A stretch of 64,000 bases of DNA from Beijerinckiaceae bacterium (GTDB lineage: Bacteria > Pseudomonadota > Alphaproteobacteria > Rhizobiales > Beijerinckiaceae): contig CANGBX010000006.1 in NCBI GenBank assembly GCA_947452455.1, positions 124,001 through 188,000 of the forward strand, given 5' to 3'. Both the position numbers and the translations under genes were made by a program. Under the pieces are notes generated by a model that worked only from the letters and a program-made list of their open reading frames with translations, had not been told where the DNA came from and did no database searches. Below, piece by piece: positions 8,569 through 17,881 of the stretch (position 1 is its first letter; each line of letters begins with the position of its first letter).

Positions 8569-8799
8569 TTACTTCTTGCCGAGCGAGATGCCGCCGAAGC
8601 GCGAATTGAACTTCGAGAGACGACCGCCGCGGTCCATGAGCTGCTGGCTGCCGCCCGTCCAGGCCGGATGGGTCTTAGGGTCGATGTCGAGGTTCAGCTT
8701 GTCGCCATCATTGCCATAGGTCGAACGTGTCATATATTCCGTGCCGTCCGTCATGACGACCTTGATGAAATGGTAGTTAGGATGGGTATCGGCCTTCAT
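8569..8799 (-). CDS. rpmE: 50S ribosomal protein L31 (bL31)
   Basis: 76 residues beginning [19 protein letters not shown], with the conserved [13 protein letters not shown] segment at residues 38-50 and the FNSRFGG C-terminus. The zinc-binding cysteines of the C+ form are absent, giving the longer C-minus form usual in alphaproteobacteria. It binds the central protuberance of the 50S subunit. Start fixed by family length; the frame stays open further upstream through sequence that overlaps the promoter region of the divergent ABC gene. The order rpmE next to a divergent ABC exporter is common in Rhizobiales. Confidence 0.95.
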   Translation of the reverse strand: MKADTHPNYHFIKVVMTDGTEYMTRSTYGNDGDKLNLDIDPKTHPAWTGGSQQLMDRGGRLSKFNSRFGGISLGKK

Positions 8800-8970
8800 C
8801 GTCTTGTCCTTGAGGTCAGCGGGGACGCACGAGAGCGTGGCCGCAGCCGCTAAAAAGTCGCTTCCCGATCTCGGGGTTGCGCCCCTATAACGCAGGCGTG
8901 GACCCGAGACAAGGTGTAAGGGTGCCTCTGCCCCTCGGGGCGGGAAAAAAGGAAAAAGGGTCTGGGACAG

Positions 8971-10770
8971 ATGGCTGAGCCGAAGGATCAGGGTAAACCG
9001 GTAACCTCCCTCAAGGCGTTGATCCCGCTTGTTCCCTATGCGCGCCGCTATACGGGCCGCATTCTGGCGGCGCTGGCCGCCCTTATGGCTGCCTCGGGCG
9101 CGACACTGACCGTGCCGCTGGCTGTCAAGGGCATGATCGACCACGGCTTCTCATCGGCTGACAGCGCGGGCGCGATCAATTTCTATTTTGCCGCCATGGT
9201 TGTTGTGGTCGCAGTTTTGGCGCTCGCCTCCGCCACCCGCTATTACCTCGTCATGACGATTGGTGAGCGCGTGGTCGCAGATCTGCGCGCCGATCTCTTC
9301 GCGCATCTGACGCGCCTCGACGCACCTTTTTACGATACGGCACGCACGGGCGAACTCGTCTCGCGTTTGACGGCCGATACAACGCAGATGAAGACGGCCT
9401 TTGGTGCCTCGGCCTCTGTTGCTCTGCGTAATTTCTTCATGTTCCTTGGCGCCATCGCCATGATGGTCATCACCAGCCCGAAATTGTCAGGGCTCGTGCT
9501 GATCGCCATCCCGATCATTGTTCTGCCGCTGGTTGCTTCGGGTCGCTCGGTGCGTGCGCGTTCACGCGCAGCCCAAGATCGCCTGGCTGACGCCACCGCC
9601 TTTGCCGCCGAAAATCTCGGCGCTGTGCGCACCATGCAAGCTTTCGGCGCGGAGCGCACAACGATTGGTCGCTTCACCGAAGCGGTGGAAGAAGCCTATC
9701 AGGCTGCGCGCGCTGCCACAGGTGCGCGCTCCATTCTCACAGCAGTCGCGATCTTTCTGGCTTTCGCTAGCGTGGTCTGTGTGTTGTGGCTTGGTGCACA
9801 AGATGTTCTGGCAGGTCGCATCACGGCCGGTCTCTTGTCGCAATTCGTGCTCTATGCCGTCTTCGGCGCAGGCGCCTTGGGCGAACTCTCGCAAGTGTGG
9901 AGCGAAATCTCTGCTGCTGCGGGGGCTGCTGGTCGCATTGCAGAAATTCTCGCAGTGCAGCCCAAAATTGTGGCGCCTGCCAAGCCACTCGCTTTGCCTT
10001 TGCCGCCGCGTGGCGAAGTGACATTCAATGCTGTCTCTTTCGTCTATCCCACGCGCGTCGATGCGCCAGCGATCAGCAATCTTTCTTTCCGTGTTGCACC
10101 GGGTGAGACGGTGGCGATTGTCGGCCCATCAGGCGCGGGCAAATCAACTGTCTTCCAATTGCTGATGCGTTTTTATGACCCGACCTCCGGCTCGATTGCT
10201 GTCGATGGTGTTGATCTGCGCGATGTTGCACCTGCTGATCTGCGCGCGCGTCTGGCCCTTGTGCCGCAAGATCCGGTGATCTTTGGCGCGAGCATTGCTG
10301 ACAATATCCGCTACGGCTCGCCCGAGGCGCCGCTCGACAAGGTCAAAGCCGCAGCGGAGCGCGCGGCGGCGGCAGAATTTATTTCGGCGCTGGAACAAAA
10401 TTATGACGCGGCCGTGGGCGAGCGTGGTGTCACTCTATCGGGTGGCCAGCGTCAACGCTTGGCCATTGCGCGTGCGATTTTGAAAGATGCGCCGATCTTG
10501 TTGCTGGATGAAGCCACTTCAGCGCTGGATGCCGAAAACGAAGTGCTCGTGCAGGCGGCGCTTGAAAACATCATGAAAGATCGCACGACACTCGTGATTG
10601 CGCATCGCCTTGCGACCGTGTTGAAAGCCGACCGCATTCTCGTGATGGATGAAGGTCGCATCGTCGAAGAAGGCACGCATAGCGAATTGGTGGCCAAGAA
10701 CGGGCTCTACGCGCGCCTCGCGCGCCTGCAATTCGATGCAGCAGCCAGCCACGAAGAAGCGGTAGTATAG
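8971..10770 (+). CDS. ABC exporter, fused membrane and ATPase domains (MsbA/ATM-like half-transporter)
   Basis: 599 residues. Residues about 25-330 form a six-helix type I exporter membrane domain (helix starts near [13 protein letters not shown]). The nucleotide-binding domain follows: Walker [10 protein letters not shown] near 387, Q-loop in LVPQDPVIF near 430, signature [10 protein letters not shown] near 490, Walker [13 protein letters not shown] near 510 and the switch histidine in VIAHRLAT near 545. It functions as a homodimer exporting lipids, lipid-linked or hydrophobic molecules; the substrate is unknown. Start follows TCTGGGACAG with only weak ribosome-site character. Confidence 0.9.
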   Translation: MAEPKDQGKPVTSLKALIPLVPYARRYTGRILAALAALMAASGATLTVPLAVKGMIDHGFSSADSAGAINFYFAAMVVVVAVLALASATRYYLVMTIGERVVADLRADLFAHLTRLDAPFYDTARTGELVSRLTADTTQMKTAFGASASVALRNFFMFLGAIAMMVITSPKLSGLVLIAIPIIVLPLVASGRSVRARSRAAQDRLADATAFAAENLGAVRTMQAFGAERTTIGRFTEAVEEAYQAARAATGARSILTAVAIFLAFASVVCVLWLGAQDVLAGRITAGLLSQFVLYAVFGAGALGELSQVWSEISAAAGAAGRIAEILAVQPKIVAPAKPLALPLPPRGEVTFNAVSFVYPTRVDAPAISNLSFRVAPGETVAIVGPSGAGKSTVFQLLMRFYDPTSGSIAVDGVDLRDVAPADLRARLALVPQDPVIFGASIADNIRYGSPEAPLDKVKAAAERAAAAEFISALEQNYDAAVGERGVTLSGGQRQRLAIARAILKDAPILLLDEATSALDAENEVLVQAALENIMKDRTTLVIAHRLATVLKADRILVMDEGRIVEEGTHSELVAKNGLYARLARLQFDAAASHEEAVV

Positions 10771-10783
10771 CGCACTCTTTGCG

Positions 10784-10873
10784 CCGTCACTGCGAGCGTA
10801 AGCGAAGCAACCCAGTGGCCTCACGCGTGGCCACTGGATTGCCGCGTCGCGCTTTGCGCTCCTCGCAATGACG
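10784..10873. repeat. Dispersed palindromic repeat, copy 2
   Basis: Outer arm CGTCACTGCGAG (one change from consensus) and CTCGCAATGACG. The inner arms AACCCAGTGG and CCACTGGATT extend the stem with one mismatch. It sits between convergent genes (ABC exporter and OmpA-like protein). Confidence 0.88.
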
Positions 10874-10881
10874 GAGAGGTT

Positions 10882-11901
10882 TCACCTCTCCGTCAACTTC
10901 AGCTCAATGCGGCGATTGCGGCGGTAAGCGTCTTCTGTTTCAGCCGTATCAATCGGCTGGAATTCGCCAAAGCCTGCGGCCACAAGATGCTGTGGCGAGA
11001 CGCCTTTTGAAATCAGAAATTGCACAACGGCAATCGCGCGGGCAGCCGAGAGGTCCCAATTGCTGCGGCCCACAATCGGGCGCTTGTCGGTGTGGCCGTC
11101 AACCCGCATCACCCAATTGATCTCGGGTGGAATGACGCGTTCAAGATCACCCAGCGCAGAAGCCACTTTTTCCAATTGCGCGCGACCTTGCGGATTGAGC
11201 GCGGCCTGACCCACTTCAAACAAAACTTCTGATTCAAAAACGAAACGGTCGCCCACCACGCGCACGCCCGGTCTTTGCCCGAGAATATCGCGCAAGCGCC
11301 CAAAGAAGTCGGAGCGATAGCGGTTGAGTTCCTGCACCTTTTGCGCCAGCGCGACATTGAGGCGGGACCCCAAATCGGCAATGCGCGTCTGGCTTTCCCT
11401 GTCGCGCTTCTCAGAGGCGTTGAGTGCATCTTCCAGCGCCGCCAATTGGCGACGCAGGGCTGAAATCTGCTGGTTCAGAATTTCCACTTGCGCCAAAGCG
11501 CGCGCTGAAATCTGCCGCTCGCTGTCCAATTGCTGGCGCGCTTGCGTGGTTGCGCTGCCGGCTGCCTCCAATCCGCCGCGTGTGGCATCCGTCAGGCTTT
11601 GCAGCCTTTGCTTTTCGCGCTCGGCTGCTTCGAGTGTCGCTTGCAAGGCCAGAATGGTCGATTGCGCTTCGCCTTTGGTGGCGCGCTCCAGCGAGAGCAG
11701 CGAGGTCAGGTCTTCGATCTGGCGATTGAGCCTTTGCAGCGCAGTATCTTTGCCGCTCATCTCACGGGTGAGAAAATATTGCGCGAGCATGAAGACGGAC
11801 AAAAGAAAGATGATGGTCAGAAGCATGGTCGACAAAGCGTCGACAAAGCCCGGCCAATAATCAAACGTGCGGCCCGTGCGTCTTGCCCGCCCCAGCGCCA
11901 T
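10882..11901 (-). CDS. OmpA/MotB-like peptidoglycan-binding membrane protein with long coiled coil
   Basis: 339 residues. A single membrane helix (about 18-42, within VDALSTMLLTIIFLLSVFM) contains an Asp, as in MotB/TolR stator subunits. A coiled coil of about 150 residues (about 50-205) follows, then a C-terminal OmpA-like domain with VDGHTDKRPIVGRSNWDLSA near 278. It would sit in the inner membrane and bind peptidoglycan in the periplasm. Its ATG overlaps the TAA of the MotA/ExbB-like gene by one base (TAATG), which implies translational coupling and a two-subunit proton channel. No flagellar gene is near, so a flagellar role is unlikely. Actual function unknown. Confidence 0.8.
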   Translation of the reverse strand: MALGRARRTGRTFDYWPGFVDALSTMLLTIIFLLSVFMLAQYFLTREMSGKDTALQRLNRQIEDLTSLLSLERATKGEAQSTILALQATLEAAEREKQRLQSLTDATRGGLEAAGSATTQARQQLDSERQISARALAQVEILNQQISALRRQLAALEDALNASEKRDRESQTRIADLGSRLNVALAQKVQELNRYRSDFFGRLRDILGQRPGVRVVGDRFVFESEVLFEVGQAALNPQGRAQLEKVASALGDLERVIPPEINWVMRVDGHTDKRPIVGRSNWDLSAARAIAVVQFLISKGVSPQHLVAAGFGEFQPIDTAETEDAYRRNRRIELKLTER

Positions 11902-12878
11902 TAGCGCGGCTCCGTTTCGGAGGTGAGCCGCGCGAGCAATTTGCGCATCTCTGCCTGTTGCTCTGCTTGCGCCTCGACCCATGTGCGCAGCATTTGCTGT
12001 TCGCCGCGCATATGTTGCACGAGGCCTTGGATGCCCTCAGCCAGATTGCTCATGGCGAGCGACGCATTGCGCGCCATGGCCGGATCGCTGCTTTCCGAAA
12101 TCTTTTGCAAGGCAGCGCGCAAATCATCCGGCAGGCCCGCGCCATCAAAGGCACGAGGCGCAGACATGCTGGCGTCTTGCGTATAGGTGGAAAGCGCATC
12201 TTCGAGTTCTGTGTAAAAACGGTTCTGCGCTTGGCCTGCCTGCAAATCCAGAAAGCCCAGGATCAGCGAGCCTGCGAGACCAAAGAGCGACGAGGTAAAA
12301 GCGATGGCCATGCCCGAGATCGGCGCGGCCAAACCGTTTTTGAGATCATCGAACATGACGGCTGCATCCGAGCCCGTTTGCATGGCCGAGATCACACCGC
12401 CAATCGACCCAACTGTTTCGAGCAGGCCCCAGAACGTGCCAAGCAGGCCCAAGAAAACAAGCAGGCCGGTGAGATAGCGCGCAGTCTCGCGCGATTCATC
12501 CAAGCGTGTGCCGATGGAATCAAGAATGGCGCGCAGTGTCGCGGTTGAAATGGTGCGATAGCCGTCTGGCCCCATAATGCGCGCCATGGGCGAGAGCAGC
12601 ACGGGTGGGGGCACCTGATGGGCAAGGCCGCGGCGCATGGCATTGACCCAGCGGATTTCCGGAAACAATTGCACCACTTGGCGCAGCCCCAAAAAGATAC
12701 CGATCGCCATGACGGCCAGGATCAGGCTGTTCAAGCCCGGATTGGCCATGAAGGCGGTGAAAATTTGTCGATAGAGGATCAGCGCCACAAAAGCGGCGAG
12801 GATCAGAAAAACCACCATGCGCAGAAGAAAAATGCGCGGCGAAGAAAGCGAAGTCTGATCGCGCTCGGCCATGTCCAT
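11901..12878 (-). CDS. MotA/TolQ/ExbB-type proton channel protein, partner of the OmpA-like protein
   Basis: 325 residues with about four membrane segments: residues near 17-37, 49-65, 135-160 and 190-215. The segment LVFLGLLGTFWGLLETVGSIGGVI (about 140-163) and the block KNGLAAPISGMAIAFTSSLFGLAGSL (about 182-207) match the conserved core of the MotA/TolQ/ExbB family. The tail is helical and charged. It probably forms the channel of a proton-driven complex with the downstream, overlapping OmpA-like subunit. Compared with TolQ it has an unusually long C-terminal cytoplasmic tail. No substrate or mechanical partner can be deduced. Confidence 0.8.
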   Translation of the reverse strand: MDMAERDQTSLSSPRIFLLRMVVFLILAAFVALILYRQIFTAFMANPGLNSLILAVMAIGIFLGLRQVVQLFPEIRWVNAMRRGLAHQVPPPVLLSPMARIMGPDGYRTISTATLRAILDSIGTRLDESRETARYLTGLLVFLGLLGTFWGLLETVGSIGGVISAMQTGSDAAVMFDDLKNGLAAPISGMAIAFTSSLFGLAGSLILGFLDLQAGQAQNRFYTELEDALSTYTQDASMSAPRAFDGAGLPDDLRAALQKISESSDPAMARNASLAMSNLAEGIQGLVQHMRGEQQMLRTWVEAQAEQQAEMRKLLARLTSETEPR

Positions 12879-12971
12879 GCAATCCTGCCCCGCCGGACGT
12901 TCGGCGCAGCCTCGGTGCTTAGGAGACTCTAAAATGGCAGGCGGTTCAAGCGCGGTGTTGCGTCGCTGCCG

Positions 12972-13763
12972 TCAGGCGTTTTTGATGGCGGTCAGCAAAG
13001 CGCGGTGCATGGCCTCATTGCCCACGCAAATGGAGCCGGATTCCAGCATCGTGTCATGGCCATCGGCATCCGACACATAGCCGCCTGCTTCCTTGACCAG
13101 AATGGTGCCGGCCGCAATGTCCCAAGCCGACAGGCCGCGCTCCCAATAGCAGTCGAGCTGGCCGGCTGCGACCATGGCCATATCGAGCGATGCCGCGCCC
13201 ATGCGGCGGATGTTGCCGCATTTGGCAATCACCGCGCCCAGTTCCTGCTTGAAGCGCGGGTGGAGATGGGCGCGCCCCAGCGGGGGAATGCCGCAGGCCA
13301 CCAGTGCATCGGCAAAATCGCGGCGTTCAGCAACACGCAGGCGACGATTGTTATGCCAAGCGCCCTGTCCCTTTTCCGCAACAAACATGTCATCGGTGGC
13401 GGGGTTATAGACAAGGCCTGCAATCAGCTGCCCTTCGCGCTCCAGCGCGACAGAAATGGCAAACATGGGGAGGCCGTGCAGAAAATTGGTCGTGCCATCC
13501 AGCGGGTCGATGATCCAGCGGTGGGTCTTGTCTGCGCCTTCCACCACGCCGCTTTCTTCCATCAGAAAGCCATAGCCGGGGCGCGACTTGTTCAATTCTT
13601 CAAACAGAACTTTTTCGGCGCGCTGGTCGGCGGCGGATACGAAATCGCCGGGGCCTTTGACCGAAACCTGCAGGTTCTCGATCTCGCCAAGGTCGCGCTT
13701 CAAGCCTCGCCCGGCCTTCACGGCGGCGGTGGTCATGACATTCATCAGGGCAGAGCGGATCAT
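12972..13763 (-). CDS. suhB: Inositol monophosphatase family protein (SuhB-like)
   Basis: 263 residues with the three Mg-binding motifs of the family: EESG near residue 69, IIDPLDGTTNF near 84-94 and WDIAAGTILVKEAGG near 212. It hydrolyses myo-inositol-1-phosphate or related sugar phosphates; bacterial SuhB also binds RNA polymerase/NusA in rRNA antitermination, which cannot be judged from this sequence. The start MIRSALMNVMTTAAVKAGR agrees with orthologues, though an internal Met at residue 7 is possible. It stands alone between the MotA-like gene and the Sel1 protein. Confidence 0.85.
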   Translation of the reverse strand: MIRSALMNVMTTAAVKAGRGLKRDLGEIENLQVSVKGPGDFVSAADQRAEKVLFEELNKSRPGYGFLMEESGVVEGADKTHRWIIDPLDGTTNFLHGLPMFAISVALEREGQLIAGLVYNPATDDMFVAEKGQGAWHNNRRLRVAERRDFADALVACGIPPLGRAHLHPRFKQELGAVIAKCGNIRRMGAASLDMAMVAAGQLDCYWERGLSAWDIAAGTILVKEAGGYVSDADGHDTMLESGSICVGNEAMHRALLTAIKNA

Positions 13764-13834
13764 CGGGCGGGTCTTTCAGCGCACATCTTTGGTCGGGCAG
13801 GGTCTTACCCCGTGGGGGCTTGGGTCACAACCCT

Positions 13835-14845
13835 TTAAGGGCCGACCCATTGCCGGACGGTTTCTTCGGCCTGCTGGCGCTGGCTGGGGGTCAGCGTGCC
13901 CAGCGTCTGGTCGAGCCATTCATCATTGAGGCCCACAGCGCGGGCGAGCAAATGCCATTTCATGCCCTCGACCACGTTTTTCTCCACGCCGCGGCCTGAG
14001 ACCAGCAGGCGCGCGAGGCGGTTCATGGCAATCGGGTTGTTGCGTGAGGCTGCCTTGCGGAAGAGCTTGGCGGCACCCGCCTCATCCTTGTTCACGCCGC
14101 TGCCGTTAAAGGTCATGATGGCAAGCTCGACAATGGCGGCGCCAATGTTTTCATCAGCCGCGCGGGCCATCCATTTGGCAGCTTCCGGCAGATTGCGCTC
14201 GCCGCCTTTGCCTTCTTTCAGCAAAACCGCGAGCGAATAAGCACCATCTGGACTGCCGCCTTCGGCTGCGCGCCGATAATAATCGGCCGCCAAGCGGAAA
14301 TCTTGAATCTCGTTTTCAAGCACAAGCACGCCTAGATTATACCACGCGCCCGGGTGGCCTTTGGCGGCGGCTTTTTCAAGCCCGTCTTTGGCAGCTGCTT
14401 TGTCTTGCACCATGCCTTCGCCGCGAAGGGCTGCAAGGGCAACAGCAAACAGCGCATTGCGATCACCGCGCTCTGCTGCAAGCTTGTACCAATGCAAAGC
14501 CGCATTGAGATCGCGCTTCACACCGCTGCCATCGCGGTAGATTTCTGCCACCAAAGTCATGGCTGCCGCATCATTGCGGTTCTTTTCAATGCGCTTCATC
14601 GCTTCTTGAAAAGCGGTGCGGAAATAACCGCGCTGGTAGGCGCCATAAGCAAGGTCAGCGCCGGGCTTGTCCGGCCCTTTGGAAGGCGGGAGCGTTTGCG
14701 GCTTGAACAGGGGCATCAGCCCGGATTGCAATGTGTTGGGTGCTTGCGGTGCGAGTTGCGGCGCATTGCGCATGGTTTGTGCTGAGGCCGCCAAGGGCAG
14801 CGCGGAGATGACAAGCGCAAGTTTCAGCGCTTTGCGCATGATCAT
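13835..14845 (-). CDS. Secreted Sel1-repeat (TPR-like) protein
   Basis: 336 residues. An N-terminal signal peptide (hydrophobic LKLALVISALPLAASA, cut near residue 22) precedes about six Sel1-like repeats from residue 90 to 310, each with the pattern A..LA.....G.GV..D...A..W...AA, for example YRDGSGVKRDLNAALHWYK. Such proteins act as scaffolds in the periplasm; no partner is known. Its ATG overlaps the TGA of the ThiE-like gene (ATGA), so the two are co-translated, an arrangement I recall from other Rhizobiales. A second Met lies at codon 3. Confidence 0.75.
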   Translation of the reverse strand: MIMRKALKLALVISALPLAASAQTMRNAPQLAPQAPNTLQSGLMPLFKPQTLPPSKGPDKPGADLAYGAYQRGYFRTAFQEAMKRIEKNRNDAAAMTLVAEIYRDGSGVKRDLNAALHWYKLAAERGDRNALFAVALAALRGEGMVQDKAAAKDGLEKAAAKGHPGAWYNLGVLVLENEIQDFRLAADYYRRAAEGGSPDGAYSLAVLLKEGKGGERNLPEAAKWMARAADENIGAAIVELAIMTFNGSGVNKDEAGAAKLFRKAASRNNPIAMNRLARLLVSGRGVEKNVVEGMKWHLLARAVGLNDEWLDQTLGTLTPSQRQQAEETVRQWVGP

Positions 14846-15507
14846 TCGCGCTCGCGCGCATTGGCATTGGCGTCGAGCAATGCTTGCGCTTCTTGGAGTG
14901 CTGCCACGGGGCCGCGCGCATCATCCCAGATCGCTTCGCGCAGCGAGATGAAATCAGCGCCGACTTTGGTCAGTGTTGCGACATCTGCCAAACTGGCTGC
15001 ATGGGCGACGCAAGGCACGTTGAAAATTTCTGCCCACCAACCGGCGCGCTCGGCAATCTGCTCGATCGGCGGCACATAGCCATCGGGAGCCGGATCGCCA
15101 AAGCTCACGTAATCAATGTCATATTCGCCAGCGATCATTGCATCATGTTTGGCGCGCAAGCCGCCAATGCCAAGAATGCGATCTTCTTTCTTGAGTGTTT
15201 TGATAGCGTCCGGCACGAGCTTTTCGAGCGTGTCGGCGGTGACGCGCATATGTGCGCCGTCCGCGCCTGCGCGCATCACAAGCGAAGGCGCATCAATAAG
15301 CAGTGCGACGCCCGCGGGTTCGGTTACATCAATCAGTGCTTTGACGATTTTCTTGGCAGAGCTTTCGTCGCGCGCGGTGAGTGGTGCGAGCACGCAGGCC
15401 ACATCGCCCACCCCCAAAACGCTTTTCAGCTTTTGCGGCCAGTCTCCCGCCTCATCGAGGGGCGGAAGCATGAGATAGAGGCGTTGATGGGTTTCTGCTG
15501 CGCTCAT
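14842..15507 (-). CDS. Thiamine phosphate synthase-like protein (ThiE family, atypical)
   Basis: 221 residues with the TIM-barrel layout of ThiE: RLYLMLPP at the start, LLIDAPSLVMRAGADGAHM near residue 68-87 (ThiE has D-x-V-H-L-G here), and IDYVSFGDPAPDG near 130. The ThiE P-loop-like segment with T-x-x-K after the pyrophosphate-binding strand is not recognisable. True thiE genes usually lie with other thi genes, which are absent. The protein may therefore be a paralogue with a changed activity. It is translationally coupled to the Sel1 protein downstream and follows yebC by 9 bases. Confidence 0.65.
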   Translation of the reverse strand: MSAAETHQRLYLMLPPLDEAGDWPQKLKSVLGVGDVACVLAPLTARDESSAKKIVKALIDVTEPAGVALLIDAPSLVMRAGADGAHMRVTADTLEKLVPDAIKTLKKEDRILGIGGLRAKHDAMIAGEYDIDYVSFGDPAPDGYVPPIEQIAERAGWWAEIFNVPCVAHAASLADVATLTKVGADFISLREAIWDDARGPVAALQEAQALLDANANARERE

Positions 15508-15516
15508 TTTGAAAAA

Positions 15517-16263
15517 TCAGCCACCCATTTTGGCGACAAGTGCGTCGGAGATTTCGAAATTGGCATAGACGTTTTGTACGTCATCATTGTCTTCGAGCGA
15601 GCCGATGAGTTTCAGAATCTTTTCGCCCGCTTCATCGTCGACATTGATCGTGTTTTGCGGGCGCCAGACAAGCGAGCTCTTCTTGGCTTCGCCAAAGCGC
15701 GCTTCCAATGTCTTCTGCACGTCACGCAGAGCTTCCAGTGAGGTGATGATTTCGTAGATTTCGTCCTGCGACACGACATCATCAGCGCCCGCTTCAATCG
15801 CGCCTTCCATGACGTCATCTTCCGAGCCAATCGACTTCGGATATTCGATGAGACCGACATGATCGAACATGAAGGACACAGCACCCGTTTCCGCCAGAGC
15901 GCCACCTGATTTGGTGAAGTAAGAGCGCACTTCGCCTGCTGTGCGGTTGCGGTTGTCGGTGAGCGCCTCGATGATCACAGCAACACCGCCGGGCGCATAG
16001 CCTTCGTAGCGCACTTCATCATAATTATCGCCTTCGCCGCCCGCTGCCTTTTTGATGGCGCGTTCGATATTGTCTTTGGGCATGTTTTCCGCACGCGCAG
16101 CGATAATGGCTGCGCGCAGACGCGGGTTCATATTGGGGTCAGGCATGCCCATTTTCGCAGCGACCGTAATTTCGCGGCCAAGCTTGGAAAAAAGCTTGGA
16201 GCGCACAGCGTCCTGCTTTCCCTTGCGGTGCATGATGTTTTTAAACTGACTATGGCCTGCCAT
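15517..16263 (-). CDS. yebC: YebC/PmpR (TACO1) family protein
   Basis: 248 residues starting [18 protein letters not shown], the invariant YebC N-terminus, with [17 protein letters not shown] near residue 100 and the acidic middle domain. The family was annotated as transcriptional regulators, and more recent work connects YebC/TACO1 proteins to translation of polyproline stretches. In many proteobacteria yebC adjoins ruvC; here ruvC is 20 kb away. It may be co-transcribed with the ThiE-like and Sel1 genes, which follow closely. Confidence 0.93.
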   Translation of the reverse strand: MAGHSQFKNIMHRKGKQDAVRSKLFSKLGREITVAAKMGMPDPNMNPRLRAAIIAARAENMPKDNIERAIKKAAGGEGDNYDEVRYEGYAPGGVAVIIEALTDNRNRTAGEVRSYFTKSGGALAETGAVSFMFDHVGLIEYPKSIGSEDDVMEGAIEAGADDVVSQDEIYEIITSLEALRDVQKTLEARFGEAKKSSLVWRPQNTINVDDEAGEKILKLIGSLEDNDDVQNVYANFEISDALVAKMGG

Positions 16264-16357
16264 GGACCCCTCGGAGATCGGCTGAAGTTGATTTGGTCGG
16301 GGTTATACGCGCGTGTGCCCGCTTTTTGAAGGGGCAGGGGGTGAATCCGCCCCCGCC
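16264..16357. other. Short intergenic region upstream of yebC
   Basis: Ninety-four bases carrying the yebC promoter region and the flank of repeat copy 3; I see no gene or clear hairpin. Confidence 0.4.
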
Positions 16358-16442
16358 CGTCATTGCGAGGAGCCGGAGGCGACGAAGCAATCCAGAAACA
16401 GCGCATGGGGCTCTGGATTGCTTCGCTTCGCTCGCAATGACG
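16358..16442. repeat. Dispersed palindromic repeat, copy 3
   Basis: Outer arms CGTCATTGCGAG and CTCGCAATGACG with inner arms AATCCAGA and TCTGGATT. It is one of three copies between genes on the same strand, here ymdB and yebC. Confidence 0.9.
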
Positions 16443-16454
16443 TATGGGTTCTGG

Positions 16455-17276
16455 CTACCCCCAAAACTCCGGCAGGGCAGGCGAGAGCCGGCCGCCGATG
16501 CGCACGGGCGCCACTTTCAGTGCCAGTCCCGTCTTGTCGTCGATCTCGACAGCTAGCCCGCACAGGGTCGCTTGCCCCTCTGCGGGCTCAAAGCGCCCAC
16601 CGGGAATTTTGCGGGTGAAGCGGCGCAGGGGTTCTTCCTTGTCCATGCCGATGACGCTGTCGAAATCGCCTGTCATGCCGGCATCTGATTGATAGGCCGT
16701 GCCGCCCGGCAACACTTGATAGTCTGCAGTTGGCACATGCGTATGCGTACCCACAACGAGTGAGACGCGACCATCAACAAAATGCGCCATCGCCATTTTT
16801 TCAGATGTTGTTTCGGCGTGTAAGTCGATGACGAAAGCATCGCAGCCCAGACCCAAAGGGCAGGCAGCGATCTCGCGCTCGACGGCGGCGAAAGGATCAT
16901 CCATCGCATCCATGAAAATGCGGCCCATCACATTCATCACCAGAATGCGCTGACCTTTGGCATTTTCAATCAGATTGGCGCCGCGCCCCGGCGTGCCTGC
17001 GGGATAATTGGCCGGGCGCAAGAGGCGCGGCTGGCGCTCAATGAAAACCAGGGCTTCTTTCTGGTCGAATGCATGATTGCCCAGCGTGATGCAATCAGCC
17101 CCCGCATTGAGAAATTCATCGCAAATGGCTTCGGTAATGCCAAAGCCGCCCGCGGCATTTTCACCATTCACGATGACGAAATCGAGGCCATAGCGCGTGC
17201 GCAAACCGGGCAATTGCTCGAGCAAAACGGCGCGTCCCGCACGTCCCACAATGTCGCCAATGAACATAAGCCGCAT
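16455..17276 (-). CDS. YmdB-family metallophosphoesterase (TIGR00282)
   Basis: 273 residues. Metal-binding motifs of calcineurin-like phosphoesterases are visible: MRLMFIGDIVGRAGR at the start (GDIVG), NGENAAGG near 37, TLGNHAFDQKE near 64, and GTHTHVPTAD near 180. The family includes Bacillus YmdB, a 2',3'-cyclic nucleotide phosphodiesterase; the substrate here is inferred by homology only. It follows fau by 9 bases on the same strand and is probably in its operon, a pairing conserved in Rhizobiales. Confidence 0.88.
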   Translation of the reverse strand: MRLMFIGDIVGRAGRAVLLEQLPGLRTRYGLDFVIVNGENAAGGFGITEAICDEFLNAGADCITLGNHAFDQKEALVFIERQPRLLRPANYPAGTPGRGANLIENAKGQRILVMNVMGRIFMDAMDDPFAAVEREIAACPLGLGCDAFVIDLHAETTSEKMAMAHFVDGRVSLVVGTHTHVPTADYQVLPGGTAYQSDAGMTGDFDSVIGMDKEEPLRRFTRKIPGGRFEPAEGQATLCGLAVEIDDKTGLALKVAPVRIGGRLSPALPEFWG

Positions 17277-17285
17277 GATCTTTTC

Positions 17286-17855
17286 CTATGGCGTGCGCGT
17301 CGTGATGATCTCGCGTTCCGTTACCACGAAATCCAGCGCCCGGTCGTGGGCTTCATCGGGCACGTGATCGATTTCCTGTGTGGCAAAGGCCAGTCCGATG
17401 GTGAGAGCTTGCGGCAAGCCCGCCAGCGCCCGATCATAAAAGCCCTTGCCATAACCAATGCGGTGCCCGCGCCTGTCAAAGGCGGCGAGCGGCACGATGA
17501 GGGCGGCAGGGGTGATCTCGGGCGCGCCGGGCAGCGGCTCAGAGAGACCAAAGGGGCCAGTTTCCAGCGGGTCACCCGGAGCCCAAAATCGAAAGGTGAG
17601 GCCACGGGGAGAAACAGCTGGCAGGCAGAATATGTGGTTCGCCAGAAGCCCTGCGGTGGGGCGCGGGTCGGCTTCCGAGCGGATCGGCCAATAAAGGGCA
17701 AGCGGTCCGTCAGGCAGGGGCAGGCAGGCAATGAGCTCGGCCATCACCTCAGCCGCTTGGCTGCGTTCGGCAGGCGGTAGCGCCTCGCGACGGGCCAGCG
17801 CCGCAGCGCGCAGATCAGCTTTGGTCAAGGGGGGAGTCGGTCCCATCAGGGGCAT
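17286..17855 (-). CDS. fau: 5-formyltetrahydrofolate cyclo-ligase
   Basis: About 189 residues. The N-terminal LTKADLRAAALARREALPPAER and the C-terminal IGYGKGFYDRAL (the GYGxGxYDR signature near residue 148) identify the enzyme, which converts 5-formyl-THF to methenyl-THF with ATP. The frame is open for 14 codons further upstream, but these overlap the candidate 6S RNA; I chose the ATG at 17855, and the one at 17846 is equally possible. Downstream of 6S RNA, as in most proteobacteria (ygfA), and upstream of ymdB. Confidence 0.85.
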   Translation of the reverse strand: MPLMGPTPPLTKADLRAAALARREALPPAERSQAAEVMAELIACLPLPDGPLALYWPIRSEADPRPTAGLLANHIFCLPAVSPRGLTFRFWAPGDPLETGPFGLSEPLPGAPEITPAALIVPLAAFDRRGHRIGYGKGFYDRALAGLPQALTIGLAFATQEIDHVPDEAHDRALDFVVTEREIITTRTP

Positions 17856-17881
17856 CCATGCCGGGACCGGCGCAAGTGAGA

